From: Mucilaginibacter sp.
GTDB lineage: Bacteria; Bacteroidota; Bacteroidia; Sphingobacteriales; Sphingobacteriaceae
Assembly (NCBI RefSeq): GCF_025359345.1
Contig: NZ_JANYGQ010000015.1
Coordinates: forward strand, 62,001 to 126,000
Direction of reading: 5' to 3'
DNA length: 64,000 nt
In this document: positions 56,779-64,000 of the stretch, piece by piece
Layout of the letters: every line of letters begins with the position of its first letter
How positions within the stretch are numbered: the first letter of the stretch is position 1
Program-made: the position numbers and the translations under genes
Notes under the pieces: model-generated
Told to the model about the DNA's origin: nothing
Databases searched by the model: none
Seen by the model: the letters and a program-made list of their open reading frames with translations, nothing else

Positions 56779-56960
56779 GTAAAAAAATTCGCAATCGGAC
56801 TTTTGCCTGAATGCTGGCATCGCAGAAAATGGATAACTTAAAACCTGACGCGTATTGAGTTAAAGACCGTTCGATGATTAGTGAAATCACCTGGTTTATT
56901 CTATTTTACCAAGTGCTTCTATTCAGGGGCCGACAAAAAAACAGAGAGCGAACTAAAATA

Positions 56961-56994
56961 AAAATCCTGCAAATCGTCTGATTTGCAGGATTTT
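56961..56994 (+). terminator. Rho-independent terminator of the fadL operon
   Basis: AAAATCCTGCAAATC (56961-56975) pairs perfectly over 15 bases with its complement (56980-56994) around GTCT, ending in a T run. It lies about 180 bases after the GDSL hydrolase stop. The rest of the 396-base gap to the kinase stop at 57175 shows no gene. Confidence 0.9.
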
Positions 56995-57174
56995 TCGTTA
57001 AAAACGACTTAGAATTACCATTATTTATCTGATCAAATCATCGATTGGGTTATAACAGGCAGATAAACTTTCGGCAATCAATCGAGCAGACTAATTTTCA
57101 GCAGTAGAACCCGTAAATCATTACAGGCAGCGCCGGTTTTGATGCATATGACAGCAATGCATTCACGCTGTCAT

Positions 57175-59352
57175 TTATTTGACCGGCGCAGCATTAACCA
57201 GCACCTGTAAGCCGGGCACAGTAATCGCAAAACTTGTGCCGATATCTAGTTTTGATGATACCTCAATATCTCCGCCAAGGCGGAGAATAAATTCCTTAGC
57301 GAGCCGGAGTCCCATACCCGATGAATCACTCCGAATGCTGTTCCATTCAAACAAAGCCGCCAATTGCTCGTTGGTCATGCCTGAGCCGGTATCAGTCACT
57401 TTTAATTTTAGGTTGCTGCCCATTGCTTCAGCTGTTACATCTACTGAACCACCAGCCGGAGTGAATTTTATGGCATTGCTGATGATGTTACGCAGCACAA
57501 TTTTCAGGAAGTTAACATCGGTAACAAGCACCATATTTTCCGGGCATTCCGCATTAAGGGTTATGTGCTTCCCCTCTGCATGATTACGGTGCATATCCAC
57601 TGCATGCGCTATCAATTCGCATACTTCAATTTTTTCGGGACTTAAGGCAAACGATTCCATCTGGCTTTTACTCCAAACCAGCAAATCCTCCATCGATTCC
57701 ATCAGGTTTTCTGCCGAATGTATCAACCGTTCATTATGTTCCTTCTGTTGCTCCGGGTTTAATTTGTGTGCATGGTTTTTTTGTATTGTCAGAAACAGGA
57801 ACAAATTGCTGATGGGCGACCGTAAGTCGTGGGTGATGACAGTGAAAAGGCGGGTTTTCGTCGTATTTGCTTCATTTAGTTTAGCGTTGAGCAGGTTTAG
57901 CGTACTATTTTTTTCTTCAAGCAGCATGTTCGAATCCCGTTTGATGCGAAAACTGCGATACAGCAAAAATGCGGTTACCGACAGAAAAGTGACCATTAGC
58001 AGCATCAGCCACCAATTTCGTTTCTGGTCGCGCAGTTCAATATCCTTCAGCTTACTCTGCTGATTTAAAAGTGTAATACGCTGTTCTTTCTCATTAGTCT
58101 GGTATTTTATTTCCAGGTCGGCGATATTCTTTTTCGAAGCCGCTTTTTCAATAGAATCTCTTATGGTATTGTATTGCGCATCATATTTATAAGCTTTTTC
58201 ATATAATCCTGCTTTCCCGGCCACATCAGCAAGCAAACCAGATACATAAGATTCGCTATCATAATGTGCTGTTCGCTTGGCTATCTCAAGAGCCTTTTCA
58301 AAGTTAGCTATAGAAACGGGGTAATGGCCCTGGTTTCTTTCCATCTTGCCCCTCATTATCAGCACATACATAAAACCGGCTTCGTATTTCTTAGCTGTGT
58401 AGTAGGCCGTAGCTTTATTTAAATATTCCGTGGCTTTGTCATATTGCCTAAGCTCAATATACGGCGATGCTATTGATACGTACATATCCACCACATATGA
58501 ATAGTAATTCATCTTTGTAGCTGCCTTAATAGCATTTTTATAAGCTTCAACTGCTTTTTGATATTCTTTTAAATCCACGTAATCAGAGCCAAGGTCGTTG
58601 AACACTACCATCCTGTTAAAATGACTTTCGCTCATGTACGATAAACTCTCCAATGCATAATCAACCGCCTTTTTGTAGTTTGCTATATGCTCATACATTT
58701 CGCCAATGTCAGAAAGCTCTACGGCAATTGTTGAACTGTCTTTTTGGGCACGGGCATGCTCCAGCACCCGAAAATATAGCTGAATTGCCTTTTCAGGCTG
58801 GTTGGTGGTTCCATAAATATCGGCCAGTTTTTCAAGCAGCCGCATTTTCATCGGCACATTTTTGATGGTATCGGCCTCCTGGCTCATCCTGTTCTTGTAA
58901 ATATTTACCGAATCGGGTTTACCAGCATCATAGTAGACTCCGGATAGCGTGATCTGCGTAACAATTTTCAATTCCAGCGCATTGGACGCAGCTGCGTATA
59001 CTTCGCAAGCTTTATAATAATTGATGGCGCTATCCTGGCGGCGCAGGCCTAAATAACCGTTGCCGATATTTGCGTATAAATATGCTACATGCTTTTTTAC
59101 GTTGGCCTGCTTAGCCTTTGGAAGTTCCCTTTTCGCCTCTGTTATTATGCTGTCAAACTTTCCTTCTTTAAATAACCGCGCCATCTGTTTCTCAAAACTG
59201 AGAAAAGCTTCGTCTTTTGGGCCCTGGTGTGGCTCTTTTTTTCCCGCCAGATGGTTACAATTTGCCAGTAGTAAAACCATCGCCAACAACCCGGTACATT
59301 TTAAACAAGTACGCCGCGCGGAAAAGTTGATTATGTGCCTGGCAAAATTCAT
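57175..59352 (-). CDS. TPR-containing sensor histidine kinase
   Basis: A 725-residue kinase; the start at 59352 gives an N-terminal basic hydrophobic segment with a lipobox-like LLLANC. About residues 70-390 are TPR repeats (ANIGNGYLGLRRQDSAINYY and ATEYLNKATAYYTAKKYEAG), followed by a coiled coil, a membrane span (RNWWLMLLMVTFLSVTAFLLY), the phospho-acceptor motif TVITHDLRSPISNLFLF and the ATPase boxes IISNAIKFTPAGG, VTDTGSGMTNEQL and GMGLRLAKEF. The partner regulator is encoded 10 bases upstream. The signal sensed is unknown. Confidence 0.92.
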   Translation of the reverse strand: MNFARHIINFSARRTCLKCTGLLAMVLLLANCNHLAGKKEPHQGPKDEAFLSFEKQMARLFKEGKFDSIITEAKRELPKAKQANVKKHVAYLYANIGNGYLGLRRQDSAINYYKACEVYAAASNALELKIVTQITLSGVYYDAGKPDSVNIYKNRMSQEADTIKNVPMKMRLLEKLADIYGTTNQPEKAIQLYFRVLEHARAQKDSSTIAVELSDIGEMYEHIANYKKAVDYALESLSYMSESHFNRMVVFNDLGSDYVDLKEYQKAVEAYKNAIKAATKMNYYSYVVDMYVSIASPYIELRQYDKATEYLNKATAYYTAKKYEAGFMYVLIMRGKMERNQGHYPVSIANFEKALEIAKRTAHYDSESYVSGLLADVAGKAGLYEKAYKYDAQYNTIRDSIEKAASKKNIADLEIKYQTNEKEQRITLLNQQSKLKDIELRDQKRNWWLMLLMVTFLSVTAFLLYRSFRIKRDSNMLLEEKNSTLNLLNAKLNEANTTKTRLFTVITHDLRSPISNLFLFLTIQKNHAHKLNPEQQKEHNERLIHSAENLMESMEDLLVWSKSQMESFALSPEKIEVCELIAHAVDMHRNHAEGKHITLNAECPENMVLVTDVNFLKIVLRNIISNAIKFTPAGGSVDVTAEAMGSNLKLKVTDTGSGMTNEQLAALFEWNSIRSDSSGMGLRLAKEFILRLGGDIEVSSKLDIGTSFAITVPGLQVLVNAAPVK

Positions 59353-59362
59353 ATTTACCTTT

Positions 59363-60079
59363 TTACTGAATATTATTAAGCAGCGCCTTGTTGATTTCAC
59401 TGCGGAATGTCTTACCTACCGGAAGCCTTAAATTATCAAGTAGCAGCTCGTTCTGCTCCATTTTACGTATCTGGTTTATGGCAACCGCAAAACTTCGGTG
59501 TATTCTCAAAAAGCGGTCGCCTGGCAATTTCTCGAAGAAGTTTTTTAAACTGCACAACGTCAGGTACGTCTTGGCACGGGTAATCACTTTGGTATAATCC
59601 TTTAATGCCTCCAGGTAAATAATATCGCTCACTTTTAGCTGTATCAGGTTGTAACTCTCCTTTATTGTAAGGTAATCGCCTACGAACTGCACGTCGTACA
59701 GTTTTGCTTTATTCTGGATGTCAAGGTACTCACGCGCCCTTAGTACTGCGCGCTCCAGCCTGTCGGCTTTGGCCGGTTTCAACAGAAAATCGAATGCGTG
59801 GCTTTCATAGCTTTCAAGCGCATATTCGGCATACGAAGTTATAAAAATGCACAAAGGTGGATTTTTAAGGGAATTGAGAAACTCCAACCCGTTCAGGTAT
59901 GGCATATCAATATCAAGAAAAGCAAGTTGAATATCAGCGTTCTGTATGAGTTCAAGACATTCAATAGGGTTTGCAAAACTCCCCAGTAGCCTTATAAACG
60001 AATATTTTTCCAGATACGATTCAATAGCAATTCTGTCTAACTCATTGTCATCTATTATGATACTATTGATATTTGCCAT
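59363..60079 (-). CDS. LytTR-family response regulator
   Basis: A 238-residue regulator; the start at 60079 (MANINSIIIDDNELDR) follows the receiver domain start. Receiver residues: acidic pair DDNE, phospho-acceptor Asp in LAFLDIDMPYLNG, and Lys in DFLLKPAKADRLERAV. The LytTR DNA-binding domain covers about 135-236 (IIYLEALKDYTKVIT, DRFLRIHRSFAVAINQI). It forms a two-component pair with the TPR kinase directly downstream. The targets cannot be told. Confidence 0.93.
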   Translation of the reverse strand: MANINSIIIDDNELDRIAIESYLEKYSFIRLLGSFANPIECLELIQNADIQLAFLDIDMPYLNGLEFLNSLKNPPLCIFITSYAEYALESYESHAFDFLLKPAKADRLERAVLRAREYLDIQNKAKLYDVQFVGDYLTIKESYNLIQLKVSDIIYLEALKDYTKVITRAKTYLTLCSLKNFFEKLPGDRFLRIHRSFAVAINQIRKMEQNELLLDNLRLPVGKTFRSEINKALLNNIQ

Positions 60080-60247
60080 AAGAGGGGTCAAGGTCACGGA
60101 TTCGTCAACTAAAGTATGCAAAAATTAATATCAAAGGAAATTTTATAGCTATTGAGCATACCAATATGGGCAAACAACGTATTATTTGAATATTATTTAT
60201 CTTAAATACGTCAATGTACCTGTGTAGTTTGTAGTATTATTAAACGA

Positions 60248-60276
60248 CAAAGAGGCAGGAATACCCCGCCTCTTTG
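60248..60276 (-). terminator. Hairpin after the FnIII gene
   Basis: CAAAGAGGC (60248-60256) and GCCTCTTTG (60268-60276) pair exactly around an 11-base loop, 22 bases after the minus-strand stop at 60299; the T run is weak. The 219-base gap up to the regulator start has no gene. Confidence 0.65.
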
Positions 60277-60298
60277 CCGCCTGATTATTAAAATACTT

Positions 60299-62290
60299 TT
60301 AAAATGAGGTAAATGCTTCGTTGCTCTTTGGAGACGTTTCTGCAACATTTTTTCCGATTGAACGGATATAAAAATACCAGGTCTCGCCTTTGGTAGCAGC
60401 TTTGTCAACGTAAGTATTTGTTGCTGAAGGCACCGTGGCAATAAGTTTTGGTGCCGCGCCGCGTTTGTAACGGTAAATAGCAAACCGGGTAACGCGCTTG
60501 TCGTTTATAGCGCCCCACTTAAGTGTGATACCGGTGGGATCGGCAAGCGCTATCAAGCCTCCGGGCTGAATATATAGGTTAGGTGTAACAGTGATAGCAT
60601 TACTTGGTACCTGCATGCTATGCGCTTTTCCGGCCGTACTTTCTATGTTGTAGGTATAGGTTAAACCCGGAACAGCAGTGCTGTCAACAAAAGTGCTGAA
60701 CGGTGCCGGATAAGCGTTCCTGATTATAACGTCTTGCTTGCCATCATCCGAATGTCTTGTGATACGATAGCCTGTTTGATACTTATTGAATTTTAACATC
60801 TGCATCCAGGTAAGCCTTACAGCCCGTCCCTGTAGTTCCGCATGGAAGTTTTTCGGTGCAATTAACGCACTGTCAACGGTGTTCGCTTGAATATAAGCAA
60901 TTGTGGAGTTTTTACTTTCCACATTACTTATATTTTCACTTCGTACGGCATAACCATACATTATGCCTGGTCTTAATTTTGATGAGTCGATATAGGTGTT
61001 AGTTGTAAGCAATGTGGTAATCCGTTTCATCGGCATCCCCACACCTTCGCTGCGGTACACATAAAAGCCGCTTTGTCTCTCGGCCGGTGGCTCCCAATTT
61101 ACCAATACTGAATTTTCTTTCAGAACTGCAGTAACGGATCGCGGCGGAAAATTATTGACTTTGGTTTGATAAAGGCCAAAGGTTTTGGCGCTACGAACAG
61201 CCTTACGGCCCATCTTATCCACCATCTGCAGAAAATAATAATACTTCTGACCCGGCTCGATGCGAAAATCGGTATAAACAGTATCATACGGCATAGCAAG
61301 GCCCACCTGCTGATAACCTCCATCGTCATACGAAGTACTGCGCATTACAGCAACGCTCCCTATAAAACCCGGATTCGGCAGGTGATAATGAAGCTTGATG
61401 GTGTGTGTTAGTTCATCACCCACAGCCTTAAAATATTGCGGCGTCAATAGTCCCCGTGCCTCCATACATGTAGCGGGTATAGTATCCGATACCACGTTAC
61501 CACCGCCGCCAAAGTTGTTAACCGGCATAATAAAATATCTGTACATCGTGCTAAAAGCTACATGTTCGTCCCGGATGGAATATTTCAGCGTATCACCTTT
61601 TCGTTCCATATAAACAAACGGGTGTATTTCCTCAAACACTTTATCCTGTTCGGCCTTGCGAAACGTTCTAAAATTGAAAGAATTATTATCGTTTTTAGCG
61701 AACCATTCCAAGCGAATAGCTTCGCTTTCAACTTTGCGCGACAATATATGTGGCTTCAACGCTGTAACCACTGCGGGATATTTTACGCTATTGGTGATGA
61801 ATGATGTGCCCCCTGACCCAACTTCCGAAACCCGATAGCGGTAAGTTTTTCCTTTAACAACAGTTGTATCGGCAACCAGTATGTTAAATGCCATTTGCAT
61901 CGGCGTAAAAGCCAATTCGTTGCTTAGCGAATCGAGCGTTTGGTTAGTGGAGAGAAACTTTTTCCATATTGCCGGCGGGTCAAGCCGAAGTTGTTTACCA
62001 TCAGGAAAAAAGTGGAACGATGCGCGCAAATTCCTCACCAATTCATCAATATTCTTCGGTGTATGAAAATCACGGATCATCACCCATCTGTCTGGGACGC
62101 CGGCATCCTCACGTTCCAGCTTGTATCCGGTGATACCATTATTGGGATAAGTAGCCGATGCTGGATGAAATGCATGATAAATAAATACAGCCCCATCGCC
62201 TCCGTAAGCGGTTATTGGGTTATCCTGAGCTCTGGCAGCAGTAAGCCCGAACAATACTATTTGAAAAATTGTTATAAATGCCTTTCTCAT
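60299..62290 (-). CDS. Secreted protein with fibronectin type III domains
   Basis: A 663-residue protein with a signal peptide (ITIFQIVLFGLTAARAQD). An N-terminal region (about 25-170) is of unknown type; four to five FnIII-like repeats follow, seen by the recurring G-x-x-Y-x-Y-x-V/I pattern (GKTYRYRVSEVG, GQKYYYFLQMVD, GIMYGYAVRSEN, GLTYTYNIES, GETWYFYIRS). Such proteins bind surface polymers or other proteins. Its start follows the next gene's stop by 7 bases, so both form one transcript. Confidence 0.75.
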   Translation of the reverse strand: MRKAFITIFQIVLFGLTAARAQDNPITAYGGDGAVFIYHAFHPASATYPNNGITGYKLEREDAGVPDRWVMIRDFHTPKNIDELVRNLRASFHFFPDGKQLRLDPPAIWKKFLSTNQTLDSLSNELAFTPMQMAFNILVADTTVVKGKTYRYRVSEVGSGGTSFITNSVKYPAVVTALKPHILSRKVESEAIRLEWFAKNDNNSFNFRTFRKAEQDKVFEEIHPFVYMERKGDTLKYSIRDEHVAFSTMYRYFIMPVNNFGGGGNVVSDTIPATCMEARGLLTPQYFKAVGDELTHTIKLHYHLPNPGFIGSVAVMRSTSYDDGGYQQVGLAMPYDTVYTDFRIEPGQKYYYFLQMVDKMGRKAVRSAKTFGLYQTKVNNFPPRSVTAVLKENSVLVNWEPPAERQSGFYVYRSEGVGMPMKRITTLLTTNTYIDSSKLRPGIMYGYAVRSENISNVESKNSTIAYIQANTVDSALIAPKNFHAELQGRAVRLTWMQMLKFNKYQTGYRITRHSDDGKQDVIIRNAYPAPFSTFVDSTAVPGLTYTYNIESTAGKAHSMQVPSNAITVTPNLYIQPGGLIALADPTGITLKWGAINDKRVTRFAIYRYKRGAAPKLIATVPSATNTYVDKAATKGETWYFYIRSIGKNVAETSPKSNEAFTSF

Positions 62291-62297
62291 TTTAATC

Positions 62298-64000
62298 TTA
62301 ATAACTTAAGCCAGGGATATTAACATGCGTAGAATATGTATTGTCAAAAATACTTAACCAAAGGTTACCATCTGTTGGGGTCAGTTTGCCCGGAGGTTTT
62401 GTTACGTTGACGCCCATCCCAAGGTCCATCGATTTACCGATACCTGTAGAATGACATCCAGGAGGAATTTTAACGCCGAATACTTTTATTGAATTACAGT
62501 TATCGTCGCAAACCCCAAAGCCTACATAAGCACTACCTGATAATATAACATGTGCACTGGCGCTCATAGTAAGGTCGCTGGCCGACAGCAGGGCAACCGG
62601 GTCAAAGCCAAATTGGCTGAATGGCGGGAGGCCGACATGCTGCACAACGGTTGCGTTCACCTCGGCACTCAGGTTTAACCCTGCACAGCCTACCAGCACC
62701 GACGCCCCTGCATGCACTTTTACATAAGCGCCAACTTTTATTCCGCCATCGATGTTTACATTTTTGCCGCCAAAATCTATTGCTGTAAATATATTAGCGT
62801 AAATCCCTTTTTCAACAGTAACCGATGCAATTGGGCCGACATTCAAATTGATATCAGGGATGATAGGTAGATTCATATCGACCGCAGTAACCATTAATGT
62901 GCCTTTAATCGTGTTAAATTGCTTAAAACCATCAGGCAATATACCATCATGAAACTGTGATTGTATGATTGACTGGATACCCGGGGTAATAGTGCTTGCC
63001 CCAATCCATACGGCCCCATTGGCACTGTTTACCGGCACTGGCGAGCCTGTTATATGGTCAATTTTCGCCATGCCGAGCACATACCATTGCCCGCTGCCGA
63101 GCTGTAGCTCAAAATCTGTATGAAATTGGGCATTCGGTGTTGTTTCATCAAGGTGGAATGAACCAACAATCGCCTTTTTGTCGAAATCGTAAGTAAAATT
63201 CCCGTTCGACATATCGCCAAACGACAGGTTTTTTACGCCGATCTGGCTTTTATTTGCCACCAGGTCGCCTTGTACAACAAAACCCATTCTTGTTTTATTT
63301 GTGTTGGCATCAACCGAGGTACTGTCGCGCATACCTTCTGCTCCGATTACATCTCCTATAAATTTAAAGTTTTGCCACGACGAAAAATCACCGATCATCG
63401 TCCCTTGTATGGCCGATAGTTTTTGTGAGCCGCCCATCTCTACAAAATTGCTTTTATCCTGGGTTACAGATATCATGTGGGAGTTAGCATTATATTTAAG
63501 CAGTTTTACTTTGAAATTGTATGGCGAATTCGGTGCTTTATCTTTTAAGTGGCCAGGGATGATTAATTGATTATTGATGAAAGTTTGCCCAACATTATCA
63601 AATGTTACGTGTACGCCGTTGCTTACCATATCAAGCGGAGGTAAATTGGTTTGCAGGTGCACCAGCGATGTGCCATTGCTTTTGTAAGCCAGGTTGTAAA
63701 TTTTATCACTCATACCTGTAAGGGCCGGTATATTAAGGTCGAGCGAGCCATCAAACGATATGTTGTCAATTCCATTCGCTACCTGGTAAGGTGTAAAGGT
63801 TGCAAAACCATTGAGTGTTAACGGTTTTTGACTATTCGAGATAACGATGCGCGATTCATCACCCTTACTGTAAAGCGATATGTTCGAAATCAGGATCTGG
63901 TCGTTTGTTCCCAGGTCCGGTAAGTCTTTTATCACGGTTACCGGGGCGTCGGTTGTTGAAACCATCGATAGCGACCATGAGCCATACTGCGGATTCTTTA
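62298..64000 (-). CDS. Large hypothetical beta-rich protein (partial, 5' end off the window)
   Basis: The frame is open beyond 63965 to the window edge, so the gene extends upstream and the Met at 63965 is not the start. The visible 567 residues are strand-rich and hydrophobic/glycine-rich, with stretches such as SLDLNIPALTGMSDKIYNLAY, LNLSAEVNATVVQHVGLPPF and SAYVGFGVCDDNCNSIKVFG. The style is that of a secreted or outer-membrane-associated protein; no family was recognised. It precedes the FnIII protein by 7 bases in the same operon. Confidence 0.6.
   Translation of the reverse strand, partial: KNPQYGSWSLSMVSTTDAPVTVIKDLPDLGTNDQILISNISLYSKGDESRIVISNSQKPLTLNGFATFTPYQVANGIDNISFDGSLDLNIPALTGMSDKIYNLAYKSNGTSLVHLQTNLPPLDMVSNGVHVTFDNVGQTFINNQLIIPGHLKDKAPNSPYNFKVKLLKYNANSHMISVTQDKSNFVEMGGSQKLSAIQGTMIGDFSSWQNFKFIGDVIGAEGMRDSTSVDANTNKTRMGFVVQGDLVANKSQIGVKNLSFGDMSNGNFTYDFDKKAIVGSFHLDETTPNAQFHTDFELQLGSGQWYVLGMAKIDHITGSPVPVNSANGAVWIGASTITPGIQSIIQSQFHDGILPDGFKQFNTIKGTLMVTAVDMNLPIIPDINLNVGPIASVTVEKGIYANIFTAIDFGGKNVNIDGGIKVGAYVKVHAGASVLVGCAGLNLSAEVNATVVQHVGLPPFSQFGFDPVALLSASDLTMSASAHVILSGSAYVGFGVCDDNCNSIKVFGVKIPPGCHSTGIGKSMDLGMGVNVTKPPGKLTPTDGNLWLSIFDNTYSTHVNIPGLSY

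Overview
The window reads as a chromosomal stretch of a Bacteroidota bacterium, most likely family Sphingobacteriaceae and Mucilaginibacter- or Pedobacter-like. This is inferred from the fused DAHP synthase/chorismate mutase, the A-rich translation starts without strong Shine-Dalgarno sites, TAnnTTTG-type -7 promoter elements, families such as DUF3347, DUF2147, LytTR/TPR-kinase pairs and FecR fragments, and many short palindromic intergenic repeats. No rRNA, tRNA or CRISPR array was recognised. No database search was possible; all family names come from reading the proteins.

Layout. 1-6.6 kb: edge-truncated proline dehydrogenase, an S4 RNA-binding protein with aroB, a sterol-desaturase-like membrane enzyme and small housekeeping or unknown genes. 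6.9-12.1 kb: an aromatic amino acid operon (pheA, DAHP synthase-chorismate mutase, aroA, aroC) headed by a Phe/Tyr-rich leader peptide and an attenuator with mutually exclusive hairpins. 12.3-25.4 kb: a frameshifted MFS transporter, a YafQ-type toxin-antitoxin pair, a LOG-family enzyme, an exo-glucosaminidase-like GH2 with a sialidase-like protein, a frameshifted DUF3347 gene, a HAD phosphatase, an OmpA lipoprotein, YceI and a two-domain esterase. 25.5-31 kb: an accessory, decaying zone with gene fragments, unknown genes, repeats and a 283-bp foldback element beside an SDR/AraC pair. 31.1-40.2 kb: a RecA-fold ATPase, the start of a polysaccharide export cluster cut short after wza, an orphan DNA adenine methyltransferase followed by an unusual structured region, then a 5'-truncated enolase-superfamily gene, an SDR and a large GH2.

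40.6-56.8 kb is a fatty-acid utilisation locus. FadL and a surface GDSL esterase lie on one strand. An AraC regulator and the beta-oxidation genes lie on the other: acyl-CoA dehydrogenase, ETF beta and alpha, thioesterase, acyl-CoA-binding protein, DUF2147 protein, FadB-like fusion, thiolase, acyl-CoA ligase, enoyl-CoA hydratase and dienoyl-CoA-reductase-like SDR. A 36-bp element occurs three times, each time in the same orientation upstream of one of the three inferred transcripts, which marks them as one regulon. 57-64 kb: a LytTR regulator with a TPR histidine kinase, a fibronectin type III protein and an edge-truncated large protein.

The strongest leads are the Phe/Tyr attenuator, the three-copy operator defining the fatty-acid regulon, the methyltransferase plus interlocking inverted repeats between two broken genes, and repeats that have entered coding sequences in frame (aroA and the ATPase).
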